Shown here: piece after piece, positions 35,532 to 48,400 of the stretch
Numbering within the stretch: the stretch's first letter is position 1
Layout: each line of letters begins with the position of its first letter
Assembly: GCA_002794735.1 (NCBI GenBank)
Contig: NBAZ01000009.1
Coordinates: 558,001 to 622,000 of the forward strand
Reading direction: 5' to 3'
Origin: Pyrrhoderma lamaoense
Lineage: Eukaryota > Basidiomycota > Agaricomycetes > Hymenochaetales > Hymenochaetaceae
Length of the DNA: 64,000 nt
Notes under the pieces: generated by a model
Told to the model about the DNA's origin: nothing
Databases searched by the model: none
What the model saw: only the letters and a program-made list of their open reading frames with translations
Program-made: the position numbers and the translations under genes

Positions 35532-36855
35532 TTAATCAAAGTATAAGCCTCCGTCTATCGATATCTGTTTTACCATTAGAAAATTATTCCAACAATAAAA
35601 TAAAGGATGCATACACTTTGGCCTGTAAAATACTCGGTATTTCAGCATAAGAAAATAAACATAGATGTAAAATGGCTACCAGTTATAAACGCTGCATCTT
35701 TGGAGACCAAGAATGAGACTGTGGCTGCAATATCTTCCGGCTTACCAAGCCTCTGGATCGATGGTAGCTGAGAATACTAGTGTGCTTTATCAGTACGTAA
35801 AGGCTAGAAGATGAGAACACGTAAAAATCCCTAACATATTTCTGGTAGTACTCCTCGTCCTTATTTTCCTGCTTAGATAGGAACTTTCTAGAGATCCCAC
35901 TACACGTATACATCGAGCAAATATGACATCCTCTTATATAGACGTGTGCACGAATAGAACTTACGCATTCTAGTGTTTATTATTCCTGGTGCATAGGTAT
36001 TCACCGTGATTCCATATTTTCCGAGTTCTTGAGCTGTCAATTTGATGTATAACCATGAAATCAAATGTCGAAGAGATAATATACCTGCACATTGCGAGAG
36101 ACCTCTAATCGCAAACTTGGAAGCGGAGTAAGCAGACAGGTACTTGGTACCTAAAGTTATGCAGTAAGAAGCGGTAGCTCTACGTCGAACGAGAGATAGT
36201 AAAAACCCACTTGCCTTGTTTACTAGCCAAAGACGCGGCACCTTAGAAACAAAAAACCTAGAACAGCAGAGGAGAAGCCTATAGAGCGCATAACTCACCG
36301 ATTATTCTACCACCTTTACCTTGTTCAATCATCTGAAGAGCAGCATATTTATAGCAGAACATAGTGCCTCTGATATTTACGGAAAATATCTTATCAAAAT
36401 AAGAGGTATCAGCTGGTGGATTTCATGGGTTTAATCGTCAAGCAGATGTATAGGATGGCATGGAATCAGACCGACTTTCGATAAAAGGCTTCCAGTATTC
36501 AATACCAGCATTCGCCACCATCTTTGAGTTTGTGTAACACGCCAGCAGTTAGATGGAATTATTTGAAAACTTTCAAAATACTCCAACGTACGACGTCAAG
36601 GCTCCCTAATTCTATAACAGTATTGCTAACAAGTTCTTTCACATCACATTCCTTGCTGACGTCTCCTATAACAGGAATAGCTTTCCTCCCAAGCTTTGAT
36701 ATCTCTTCAGAAAGCGACTCAAGACTGTTTTTGTTTGACTGTAAGTCATTCACAGAGATGTCATAGCCGTCTCTGGCTAGTCGAAGTGCAATCGCCCGGC
36801 CAATCCCTTGTGCAGCTCCTGTTACGACCACGACTCCTCTAGTTGCTACTGACAT
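35532..36855 (-). CDS. short-chain dehydrogenase/reductase, copy B
   Basis: The first exon is 36855-36592 (88 codons, [20 protein letters not shown]). Later exons carry MVANAGIEYWKPFIE, FSVNIRGTMFCYKYAALQMI, GGRIIGAASLASKQG, YSASKFAIRGLSQ, YAPGIINTRM, LSKQENKDEEYYQKY, KPEDIAATVSFLVSKDAAFI and SIDGGLYFD*. The frame appears open throughout. The NAD(P)-binding TGxxxGxG, the NAG motif and the catalytic Ser/YxxxK are present, giving about 260 residues, normal for a classical cytosolic SDR. One intron uses a GC donor (AACAAG/GCAAGT, 36214-36213). The substrate cannot be read from sequence; acetoin/butanediol or sugar-alcohol dehydrogenase-like enzymes are nearest in pattern. Confidence 0.86.
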
Positions 36856-37392
36856 GCTTGATTGGTGGGAGGATACTTATCATCCCGAGCTTGATTTTAG
36901 TTCCAACCTTTAAATGTAGGTCTTATGATTATATGAGTTGACTCGGAAAATAGTTTTTGATAAAGCTAGTAGATCACGGAACAACCATATAGACGGAGCG
37001 ATCGCAACACCGTGCAAAATAAGTTTCATGTGTCATTTTTTTCATTCTGCATAATGTCATGAGATCGTACTGAACTATATACATACATATGAGACTCTAC
37101 AAAGGGGAAGGAGTGGATGGAGCCTCTCTCCCACCCGCTCATATGTTACTCCTTACCTACCTTCGAGTCTGACAACCCACTTTTCATGCTCCTGATATCG
37201 AAGAGAACATAGGAAACAAATAGAACTAACTGATCTAACTCTCCTGTACCCGTAGGTCGAAAAAAAACAACTAGAATTAACACGAAAAGGCAACAATGAT
37301 GATAACAAGACTACTCGAGCTAGACCATTTGACCATTCATTAAATTATTTGGCGTTTTTTATCGCATTTGAAACAGCCTATTTTCTTATTAC
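36856..37392. other. spacer between SDR copies B and C
   Basis: About 540 bp with no gene. Pyrimidine/purine-rich patches lie near 37105-37140. Confidence 0.5.
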
Positions 37393-38696
37393 CTAATCGA
37401 GATGAATTCCACCATTTGGAGAGACCTATTTAGTTTTCAACATCTGGACGATGACTTTCACACAAAAAGTAGAATATTGGGACCTACACTCTGGCCTGAA
37501 TATTAAGTATCAGTATTCATCCATATAAATATATGTGTGTGTGCATGTATATACCTGTTATAAATGAAGACTCCTCCGAGGCTAAAAATGAGACTAGAGA
37601 GGCTACGTCTTCAGGTATCCCGATTCTCTGAAGTGGCGACATATCTTTGTACTAGGCGAGTGACTGTATCAGCCACCATCAAAAAAAGCATATAAAACCC
37701 AACTTACTACTTTAACAAATAGGCCCGGAGGCCCATCTTTCTTCTTTCTAACCATTTGATCTACGGATGTTACTGTGTATAACCTATATAAGCACCTCCC
37801 AAAAATAAAAAACGCCCATGTGCAAGCAAACTTGTAGAGCTTACTCAAATTTGTATCGATCGCCCCAGGGGCATAGGCATTTACTGTAATTCCATACTTC
37901 CCGAGTTCAAGAGCTACAAGAGTAACTAGTTAGACTAAATTGATATGCTATATTATAGTACTTGCCTGCGCTTTGCGTGAGACCTCTCACGGCAAACTTT
38001 GAAGCGGTATAAGCTAATAACTCTTTTTGGCCTAATAATATGAAATTTGTGGGTTATACAGCGTTGCGTTTGTCTTCTGATTCACCTTGCTTTCCTGCGA
38101 CAGATGCCGCTCCTGAGTATCTTCATCAGTATACAATTAGTCTACATTAAGGAAACTCGCTACCAATTATTCTTCCACCTTTTCCTTGTTTAATCATTTG
38201 ATCTGCAGCATATTTGTAACAGTAAACCACTCCTTTGATATTGACATCGAGCGTACGGTCGAGCATTGCACTGTCCACTGTGTTCAACAATCAGATACTG
38301 TTAGGAGAGGGAGTAATGTGCCAAATTTCTCACATTCAATCAAAGGATTCCAGTAGCAGATACCGGCATTCGCTATCATCTTCCAGTATATTCAGAGCAG
38401 GAATACTATGAAGATAAATCAGAGGAACGTACAACATTAAGACTACCAAGTTCTTTAACCGTCCTGCTGACCAGATGTTGTACATCTTTCTCATTGCTGA
38501 CATCTCCAACAAAAGAAAAGGCCTTCCTATCAACACTAACAATTTCGTTGGCGACTTGCTCTAGTTTTTCTTTATTTGAATGGATGTCATTGAGGGATAT
38601 GTTGAAACCATCCTTTGCCAGACGTAATGCTATTGCACGGCCTATACCTTGAGCAGCACCAGTAACAACTGCAACACCTTTTGCGGCTATAGACAT
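37393..38696 (-). CDS. short-chain dehydrogenase/reductase, copy C
   Basis: It starts [20 protein letters not shown] at 38696. The exons then give [62 protein letters not shown]-type catalytic Ser region, [15 protein letters not shown] (YxxxK), [45 protein letters not shown] and SPNGGIHLD*. No frame break was seen. Exon 1 is nearly identical to copy D over long stretches, so C and D are the youngest pair. A GC donor (GCGCAG/GCAAGT, 37965-37964) starts the intron before [19 protein letters not shown] box lies at about 38744-38750, some 50 bp upstream of the ATG. It is a likely cytosolic NAD(P)-dependent oxidoreductase of unknown substrate. Confidence 0.87.
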
Positions 38697-39511
38697 CTCG
38701 TTGATGGGGAAAAAGAAGAGATGAAACGGTACTAGAGTCCCTTTTATATAAGAAATATTTAGTTTAAGGTTGAAACAGGATGTCAGACGGCAGTAGAATT
38801 TTCGTAATAGTAAAGTGCCCGTAGCTGCCATTCCTTAAGGGGATCGATATGATCACTGACCATGAAACTTGTTTAGAAAAGTATAGACACAAGATCGTTG
38901 TTGACATTCGCTCATTCACTCCAGCAGTCTTTTTATTTTTATTGTCATGATTATACTACAATATCCTAGACAAAGCAGGAAAGCGATCAAGTGATACAGA
39001 TAGAAACAATGCCTTGAGAATTTGAGCAGGTACCATATGGTCATTCTCTTCCAGAAGCTACAAGGGAAGTGAGAAATTGGATACGGATTCCCAGTCTTCG
39101 AACACTGAAGCTATCTCAGAAGTTACGTATGTACATGTTTCATTGTACAATTACATTAGTATGCTCTGAAATAAACACTTGATGTTTGTAATATCGGTTA
39201 CATAATAAAGTACCATTTTTTACATTTGTATGCATGTGTGTATCATCAAAGTCTTCTCTCAAGGTATATATATCTCAACTCGTAGAGGTAGGGTTCACAC
39301 ACAATACCATAGAAAATACCGGAAAGGCGTTGGAACTTCTGATTAGCTCGAACTCATAGGAGTTGTTACATCAGGTATTCTTTTTTATACATATGAGTTC
39401 TTTCAAAACTATATTTGACCTAATTTCACGTATCACTGTTGACAAACTCCACAAAGTAGTATCTACTACTATTCCTTGCATTGTATCGACTATAGTTCCA
39501 ATTTTCAACAA
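38697..39511. other. spacer between SDR copies C and D
   Basis: About 815 bp with no gene recognised. The TATATAA box of copy C is at its left edge (38744-38750). Confidence 0.5.
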
Positions 39512-40805
39512 TTAGTCAAAATAGACACCCCCATTGGAAAGAATCTGTTTTTGCTTAGATACTTATATACTATACCAGTATGTAAGACTCACACTCTGGC
39601 CTGGGGGGTTAAACATCGAGTTTTTCAGAATTGATAAGTAATATAAGGATCACGGACCTGTAATAAAGGAAGATTCTTCTGAAGCTTAAAACGAGACCAA
39701 AGAAGCTATGTCGTCGGATGTTCCGATTCTCTGGAGTGGAGACATATCTTTACACTGGGAGAAAAGTTTATTGCACCTTACACATATGAGAAATCTGATT
39801 TGATAACCTACCAGCTCAGAAAAGGTGCCCAGAGGTACACCATTCTTTTTTGCCCATATTTCACCAAAGGCTACCACTAGAGATACAGATAAAATATCGA
39901 CATCATAGTAGAATCTAGTATATTCGGATAGTAGCATGAAACTTACTCATGTCAGTATCAATCGCTCCAGGGGCGTATGCATTTACTGTAATACCGTGTT
40001 TTCCGAGTTCAAGAGCTAAAGACCAAGTATTAGATTACTTAGTATGGGGCTATTAATTATGCCTACCCGCGCTTTGCGTAAGGCCCCTAACGGCAGATTT
40101 TGAGGCGCAATAAGCCAATAATTCCTTGTGTCCTAAATAAATGCAAATTCTGAATATTTATACTGTGAAATGAATCCTATAACCCACCTTGTTTCCCGGC
40201 GGTAGATGTAGCTCCTGAGTTTTACCCGTATTTAATGTATAATAAACTTATTTTAGATCAATTTACCAAGTATTCGACATCCATTCCCTTGTTTGATCAT
40301 TTGAAGTGCGGCATACTTATAACAGTAAATTACTCCCTTGACATTGACATCAAGGGTTTTCTCAAGCATTGTACTATCCACTGTATCACCGAGTTAGATA
40401 AGGGTACATGACACAGAAAGGTAATGACTTGTTCTGAGCACATTCAATTAAAGGGTTCCAGTAGGAAACACCGGCATTCGCTACCATCTACCTAGCATAT
40501 TTAGCGCGAGAAGGTTATGAAAACTAGATAGCTGGATGTACAACATTAAGACTACCGAGCTCCCTGACCGTAGTGTTTACAAGACTCTGTACGTCCTTCT
40601 CTTTGCTGACATCTCCAACAAAAGAAAAGGCCTTCCTATCAACACTAACAATCTCGTCGGCGACTTGCTCTAGTTTTTCTTTATTTGATTGGATATCATT
40701 GAGGGACACATTAAAACTGTCTTTTGCTAGACGCAGCGCTATTGCACGACCTATGCCTTGAGCAGAACCAGTAACAACTGCAACACCTTTTGTGGCTACG
40801 GACAT
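39512..40805 (-). pseudogene. short-chain dehydrogenase/reductase, copy D, premature stop
   Basis: Its layout follows copy [81 protein letters not shown] (YxxxK kept), YAPGAIDTD and [20 protein letters not shown]. There the codon TTA of copy C (FLASEESSF) reads TAA at 39688-39686. The reading frame downstream ([10 protein letters not shown], then SNGGVYFD*) is intact, so this is one nonsense change and the last ~30 residues would be lost. These carry the C-terminal strand that closes the SDR fold. A truncated but expressed product is possible. Confidence 0.78.
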
Positions 40806-41330
40806 CTCGATGATAGATGAAGATAGAGAGGTTATGATGGACGTATTTGAATCAAAGTTAAAAATAGGGCAATGAAAATGGATTTGTCCTTTTCATAATA
40901 GTTCAGAATAGTAAAGCACACGTAGCAGAAATTCTCTACGAGGTATTAAGACTATATCATCTTCAATTTGTTAGTTCTACGAATACAGATAGGATAAGGT
41001 TGTTGACATCGTCTGATTGACCACATCAATGGTATTCCCAATGAAATATCACATCCTATAAAAGCAACGCCAAATTAAATGAGTAGTGATGTTGAGAAAA
41101 GATATTTTCTGAAACGCTTCCACAAGAAACTATAACCTATGTAAGGAAGCGGAGAAAGTATAAGGCCCTTTATTTTTGAAACCTATATCTCATTATTAGT
41201 AATTCTAGTAAGTCTAGAAATTAAGACTCAATATATTAACTTCTATTACGTAATAGCCTTTTTATTAAGAAAACTGTACACTTGATAGGCATCTAATCTT
41301 ATCTCAAATGTGCCTTACCCTTAAAATTTC
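40806..41330. other. divergent upstream region of SDR copy D and PWP2
   Basis: A 525-bp AT-rich spacer between the divergent ATGs at 40805 and 41331. No TATA box stands out. It forms the right border of the accessory block. Confidence 0.5.
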
Positions 41331-44275
41331 ATGAAGTCGAACTTCAATGTACGTTACTAGACATTCAATCTCCTAATGTTTTACACTGTACTGATCTTAC
41401 CCCATAGTTCTCTAACCTATGTGGCACTGTGTACCAACAAGGGAATATTCTCTTCACAGCAGACGGAAATTCGATACTGAGTCCAGTAGGAAACCGCGTT
41501 TCTGTATTTGACCTTCTGAAGTGGTGCGTCTTCGTAACAAGCTTCAAATAATACACTCAAACTAGAAACTAGCAACAAATCTTATACTCTACCCTTTGAA
41601 AACCGCAAAAATATATCAGCAATCGCCCTTAGCCCTGATGGAAACGTACTCATTTCTGTTGATGAAGATGGACGCGCGCTGCTTGTGAACGTCAGAAAAA
41701 GAACAGTGTTGCATCACTTCAACTTCAAAAAACTCGTCGAATGCGTTAAGTTTTCCCCAGATGGAAAATTCATTGCTGTTACGCATGCTTCACACGTTCA
41801 AGTATGGCGGACACCTAATCATCTTATACGAGAATTTGCACCATTCGTTCTTCATAGAACTTATACGGGCCACCATGACGAAGTCATAAGCATAGAGTGG
41901 TCTCAGGATTCAAAGTAAGTAACCATTCTTATTCCATTCATATCAGATCCCTGAAGGTTGGTATCTAGATGCTTCCTTACCACGTCAAGAGACATGACTG
42001 CACGATTATTCACTCTTGAACCAGTAGAAGGTTACAGACCAAGAACATTCGCTGGTCATAGAGACGTTGTAATAAATGCCTATTTCTCTAAGGACTCGAA
42101 AACAGTAAGTACAGCAGTAATCTACGATGACGCTGGCTAACTACATCAGATATATACTGTTAGTCGGGATGGAGCAGTATTTACATGGAAATCTAAAGCC
42201 AATGAAGATTCTCAGTCAGAGGAAGAACCGGGACCCTCCTACTCTGGTTCTGGAAATACAATAGCAGATACTAGATGGGGCATTGCTAAACGAAATTATT
42301 TCAACCAGCCAGGAACGAAAGTTGTCTGTAGTACCTATCATCAAGCCTCAAATTTGTTAGTTGTCGGTTTTCGACAGGTGTATTCGGCCTGTGGGAAATG
42401 CCTGATTTCACGAATATCCATACACTCAGTATATCACAAGAAAAAATTACATCTCTAGCAATCAACTCTTCTGGTGAATGGCTAGCATTTGGAGCAACAA
42501 AACTTGGACAATTACTAGTTTGGGAGTGGCAGTCGGAATCTTATATTCTTAAGCAACAGGGTCACTACTTTGATATGAATACTCTATCTTATTCTTCGGA
42601 CGGACAGCATATTGCCACTGGTGGTGATGATGGTAAAGTCAAAATCTGGAACACAACCTCTGGATTCTGTTTTGTCACGTTCTCGGAGCACTCGGCAGCT
42701 GTCTCGTCCGTCGAATTCGCTAAACAGGGACAAGTCCTCTTTACCGCTTCCCTGGATGGTACCGTCCGCGCATTCGATCTTATCAGGTACCGCAACTTTC
42801 GTACCTTTACTTCACCCTCTCCAGTGCAGTTTTCATGTCTTGCCGTTGATCCAAGTGGAGAAGTCGTAGCTGCTGGTTCAAATGACAGTTTTCAGATTTT
42901 CATGTGGTCTGTCCAGACTGGCAAGCTTCTGGACGTTCTAAGCGGGCACGAGGGTCCAGTGAGCTCAATCGCATTCTCTCCCACCGGAAACATACTTGCG
43001 AGTGCATCCTGGGACAAGACCGTCCGTGTCTGGAACATATTCGATAGATCACATGCAGTGGAGCCTTATCAACTAGGTGCCGATGTCCTTGCTCTCGCTT
43101 TTCGGCCAGATGGCAAGGAACTAGCCGCTTCTTCTCTTGACGGCCAAATCGCGTTCTGGAATGTGGACCTGGGTAAACAAACGTCACTCATCGAAGGACG
43201 CAGAGACGTTTCTGGCGGTCGCAAAGCCGACGATCGCAGGTCTGCAGCAAACAGTAGTTCTGGAAAATGTTTCAACAGTCTCGCTTATACCGCCGATGGA
43301 TCATGTTTACTCGCAGGAGGGAACAGCAAATATGTTGTTTTATACGACGTTCGGGACGGTGTCATGGTAAAGAAATTTCAAATCAGTGATAATTTATCCC
43401 TGGATGGTATAGAAGAGTTTCTCGATACTAGAAGACAGACTGAAGCGGGAAACATTGACCTCATTGATGATCGAGGGATGCTTCAGATTTAGAAGACAGG
43501 TTGGATCATACCTTACCTGGTGCCCAACGTGGGGATCTTTCAAAAAGACGTTATAAGCGCGAGGCACGTACGAAATGCGTGCGGTTTTCGCCGACTGGGA
43601 CAAGTTGGGCAGCAGCTTCGACTGAAGGCCTCTTACTCTACTCACTAAACGACACCCTCGTCTTTGATCCTTTCGACCTCGACATCGACCTCACGCCGTC
43701 CTCGGTCCATGAGGCCATCGGTCGTAAAGACAGCTTGGTCGGTCTCATATTAGCGCTCAGACTGAACGAACGACCACTTTTGAGTGCCGCGTACGAAGCT
43801 GTCCCGAGTGCGGATATATCCCTCGTTGCTCGCCAGTTGCCGATTGTATACCTCGAGAAGGTCCTTCGGTTCATCGCGGCGCGTCTTGACCCGGCAGGGC
43901 ACTCACCGCACCTAGAGTTTGATTTATTGTGGGTCCGTGCCCTGTTGTTCGCGCATGGACGATACCTACGTGATCACTCGGTTGACTACGCTAGCGCTTT
44001 TAGAGGTGTATGGAAGGGACTCGTCGATGCAGAGCAAAATATATCGAGAATGTAAGTCAAACCTTTTGTGATCTATCCGGGTCAAAGATGTGTGCGCTTT
44101 TATTAACCTTAATCACTTTTATTTTTCACTTTTTTTTTAATTTATTTTTTCCGTTAGGTGCGACGAAAACTCCGCCACTCTATCTTTCTTAATAGATCAA
44201 AACCAAACAAAAAGCAAGGCTCAAAACCTGTCGAACGGCGACGCCCTTGGGGTAGGGATAGACGTATCAGCCTAA
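41331..44275 (+). CDS. PWP2: PWP2/UTP1, WD40 subunit of the UTP-B complex; two missing bases
   Basis: Exons 41331-41348, 41408-41520, 41573-41914, 41969-42104, 42150-44051 and 44158-44275. The 18-nt first exon MKSNFN joins FSNLCGTVYQQGN, typical of PWP2. LSPDGNVLISVDEDGRALLV, HHFNFKKLVECVKFSPDGK and HDEVISIEWS begin the tandem WD40 propellers. The C-terminus (residues ~720-876) is the helical Utp12 domain, with HEAIGRKDSLVGLILALRLN. PWP2 is an essential nucleolar scaffold of the small-subunit processome for 18S rRNA maturation. The frame breaks twice. At T4 (42368-42371) one more T restores GFSTGVFGLWEMP. At G3 (43475-43477) one more G restores RGDASDLEDRLD. With both repaired the protein is 876 aa, the normal length. 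In this essential gene, assembly error is the likeliest reason. Confidence 0.94.
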
Positions 44276-45414
44276 ACCTAAAAACACTCCTCCTTCTTTT
44301 TGTTTTAATTTCAAAATAAAATAAAAAAATAAGAAAAAAAAGGGGGGAGAAGTTCGAGACAAGTCCCGTCACCCCTATGTATCTTTATCCCACATTTTCC
44401 ATTCCCGCAGTGTTTCTTAAAAAAAAACGCTACACAACCCATACTTGTATGTATTTGTATACAGATGCAATAATAAACTAATAGCAAACCTCAGAAGAAA
44501 AAAGAGGATCGAGCACCGAGGGGAACGAGTGTCAAGTGATGAGTGTCCGAGTGAAAAAAACACAGAAGAAAAAGAATGACTATATATGAGACGGTAAGGT
44601 AGAGGATGAGGGGAGGGGGGGGGACCCAGAGCATTACTTTTAACGAAAGACCACGGCCTTTTGAAATCCACAAGTCACTTTGGGGTCTTTGCATAAAGCG
44701 TTTTATTTACCCATAGAGAAGAAGGCGGTGTGTGTGGTGCGTGTGTGGGGGGGAGCGAATGAAAGAAGACACTAGACACTATAGACACTAGACACTTAGC
44801 TACCTATATCAATGGACAACAGTAAAAAAAAAAACAGTGAAGAAACCCTAGTAGAAAAAGTGAAGAGGATGATGAAGAGAGGAGGAATGGATGGATGTAC
44901 CCAGTACGCGACAGACAAAGTTAAAAGGTCAAAAAAAACGCAACAGACAGAACCCTCAGAGTGCAAATTTTTGGTAGGTAAAGAAAAGAAAAAAACGAAT
45001 AACAAAGTAGTTTGAGATGAAAAGACAAAGACAAAGACAAAGACAGATGTATAGTTGGAGAGAGAAGAAGAACATAAAGAACATAAAGAACATAAAAGAA
45101 GAAAAGTTAGAAAGAAAGGAAGAAAGGAAGGGGAAAAAAAGGGTGTTTGCAAGGTAACATGAACAAATAACCATATTGAGAAGAAAAAGAGACCCCATAC
45201 GAGAAACCAAGTAAAAGTAAAAGTAGAGAAAAAAAACAAAGAAAAACCCATAGTGAGAGCGAGAGAGAAAACAATGTGCAGTGGAGAGAGTATAGAAGAG
45301 AGTGAGAGGAAGAAAACCCATAAAGCAGAGAAAACACACAGATAGAGAGTATAAGTAAAAAGACCAGGAAAGAAAAAAAAAAAAAAAGAAAAACGAAAAC
45401 TCCCTCAGTTCCTT
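44276..45414. other. convergent 3' flanks with purine-rich minisatellites
   Basis: About 1.1 kb between PWP2 and the RhoGAP stop. It is strongly A/G-rich on the plus strand. Minisatellites include AGACACTAGACACTATAGAC-like units near 44767-44800, ACAAAG units near 45022-45045 and ACATAAAGA units near 45072-45102. Long hydrophobic minus-strand ORFs here are a by-product of the purine bias. Confidence 0.65.
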
Positions 45415-48400
45415 TTAAGTAGCAGTAGAAGACGGATTATCCATTCGTGATCGTGATCGCACATCCATAAGCGTGCATCGTAATTCGTTATTATCGTTAC
45501 CAACAAGACATTTCCAAGTCATATCCAACTCCGTATCCACATTCCTCATCTTCTCAGACGGCGGCGATGATAATGACGACTCAAGAGGCTCAATGGGCGA
45601 TAACGGTCGAAGAAATGAGGAGCCTAAGCCTAACGTGGCAGGGTTGACAGGTTGAGATAAAGGGCTTAAGCCTAGACTCGGGTTAGAAGACGACCAAGTG
45701 TACGAGGACGGGATGGAGTGAACACTCTCCGTATCCGAAGAGGTTGCGCTTGGAGTGTCGAGTTTGTCGTCACATGTCCTACCTAGAGCGCTCGTACCCA
45801 ACTCGTGTACCACTGCTGGAGAAACGTCTATCACCCGTCCCCCAAACCTATTCGTTTCATCAACACCTTGCTCGTCCGATGAGTCTTCCTCTGCCTGATC
45901 GGGGTCAGGATCAAAGAGTCCTTCAGAGATCTGAGCCCATCGTCTCAGTATCCATTCCATCATCTGTCCCGCCTCTTCCTTTTTCTCAGCCCAAGTAAAA
46001 CCTCCAAGTACGTGTGAAGAAAGTCTAGAACAGTCCGGGCTGGGAGATCCCATACTATTCCGACTCGAACGAGGTTTGCCTAGAAAGAGTGGTGTAGCGA
46101 ACAACCTCGCGATGTCCTCGATACTCAGCTGGTTCTGTATGCTCAACGGGAGCTGAGTAAAGAACCCACAGAGGTAGGCCAATAGCGAAAGGGACGGTCG
46201 GGGTAGTAATCTAAACAACAACCGACACATAAGAATCTCCTCCTTCTCCAACTCCTCGTCCTCTTCCGAAAGGCACTCGTTAATCCCGATACTAGTAGAC
46301 AACGCAGCGGCAGCAGCAGCCTGGAGAGAAGAAGCACTAAGTGAGTTACTGAGCGAGATGTTTCTTAAAGAAAGTGATCGGGGCCGATAAACAGGCTGCG
46401 GAGACCCTGGAGAAGCGGAAGCAAATGGGACTATGAGTGACGTAGGGCGCAATCCCCCTCTTCTAGACGTCGACTGAGCCTCGCTCAACAGACTCTGGTA
46501 CTCAGACTCCTCAAGTCTCCTCCTCTCCCGTTCAGCAGAAGGTCGGACACAGAGAACGAGTAGAGCATCATATAGCGATTCATGCCATAAAGCCCGAGGT
46601 AACCGATCGATGTAGCTACGGAGAAGAGCACATATATCCGCTGTATTCTCCTTTGCGAGTGATCTTGTGCTACCAAACGACGGTCCGGTATCGTAAACAT
46701 CAATCAACTCACTATGACGATCCCGATCTGGTGGTGCCCTAAATAGTCCTGGGACAGTCATACCTTAAATCGTACATGTAAGTTAATTGTTAAATATTAA
46801 TTGAAAATAATGTTTCAAAACATATGAATAAATCGTGACAGAACATACCTGTTCTATATAGCTCCTCGACACAAGCGAACGCTACTATGGGAAGTTCATG
46901 TTGGTACCCGGCCACCGGATACACACGAGATGCATACGTCCGTGTGAGAGATAACGGCTGTCCAAACACACCTTTCGAATTTTTATCCGATGTCAGTCAT
47001 TTCTCTCCTCCCAAAAAAATTTTTTAGACAAGCCAACAAAGTTACAAAATCTCACGAAGTTCGCGAACAAAAGAGAAAGAAAATCTAGAAGGAGGTTTAA
47101 AAGATTAAGGAGATTAAGAACAAAGAGGGAGGGAGGGGGGAAAGATAGAGAAAGAGAAAACAGCAAAGACTCACGATGTCTCAATTCACACGAACCCACT
47201 ACAATCGAGCGTTGAGACTCCAAATTCTCCTTCATCCCAAAAACAGAACCATCATCAAGCTCATAGCGTACATGCACATGACATCGCACCCCCTCCCGAA
47301 CACCTTCTGACCGCGTATCTAGATCATATTCACGTTCACGTTCACGCAACAACCAATCTAGATCGATCAACTCTTCAAGACACGACGGGAATCGTTTTTC
47401 ATACTCATCCTCATTTCTAGAATATGGATCTGATAAGACGTTTTCATGATGACGTCTGAGTAGTAAGACTCTAAGTCTTTGAAGCTGCCTTTGTGGGTTC
47501 AGTGCCGGGACACGTGGGAGAGGAGGAGGAAGAGGGGGAGGCTGCGTTGTAAGACCTAAAGCAGACGAAGAAGTAATAGCAGTGATAGCAGTAGCAGGAG
47601 TAGCATAGGTAATCCCTAAACCATTTTGATACGCATCGCACTCTTTCGAGTTGGATTGAAAGGCGTTTGAGGGTCCAAGTTCGAAATCAGAAACTTTGAC
47701 TTTGATGGAGATGATCCAGGAGAAGAAAACGTCGACGGAGGGGTAAACCTCCCATCTCTCAAACTCGGTAACACCTCAAACCTAGTTAAGCAAACGGATA
47801 AAAACAGAAAACAATAGTACTAGAAGTAAGTAACCTGTTCTTTGTTATTATCATTAACATTTTTGACTCCGCATACCTCTGAGAGCTACTCCCACTTCCG
47901 ATGCTACTTCTTCTTCGCCGATTCCTAGACTCACTCTCTACGATAGACTTGTACCGAGAAGTATATACAAAAGGGAGAGCGATCCTAATAGGATCCAGCG
48001 TCATCCCACACGCACGAGCCTGTCTAAACGTCTCCAGATCCACCTCCTTCTGGCCCTCGAGAGAGACTTCACGGGCCTTATGTACGGTACACCCTCGGGA
48101 GAATACGAGGGCGGCATATCCAAAGTAGTCGAAGAAGAAGAGGGAACGTTTGAAGAAGAAGACGAGGAATTACGCGTCATATCTATACTCTGCGTCGAGA
48201 TCGATGCCAGTTGCGATGACGCTATTAGACCTTGTTCGTACGGGAACCTTGAGTACATCTCTTCGTCCAAGTTTTGGCCAGTATCTGTGACGTTCCCTAT
48301 CTTCTTCTTATTATGAGTACTACTGCTACTGTTACTACTACTACTATAGTCTTGATCGGATTGGTGTTGTGAATTATGAGCAGCTTGTTGTTGTCGCTGT

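Noticed and set aside
33604..40805. SDR array as part of a secondary-metabolite gene cluster
   Set aside because: No polyketide synthase, NRPS, terpene cyclase, P450 or transporter lies nearby; neighbours are NLR-like genes and PWP2.
44796..45339. Long overlapping minus-strand ORFs rich in Phe, Leu and Ser
   Set aside because: They are artefacts of a purine-rich plus strand with no stop codons in the complement; no domain, no splice pattern.
47556..47641. Second apparent frame change in the RhoGAP gene near 47640
   Set aside because: Explained by an intron with a GTGCGA donor and TTTAG acceptor, phase-consistent on both sides.
48085..48180. Possible frameshift in the RhoGAP gene between two long minus-strand frames
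   Set aside because: An intron 48173-48094 (GTAATT donor, CCCGAG acceptor) joins the frames and all eight exons then sum to a multiple of three.
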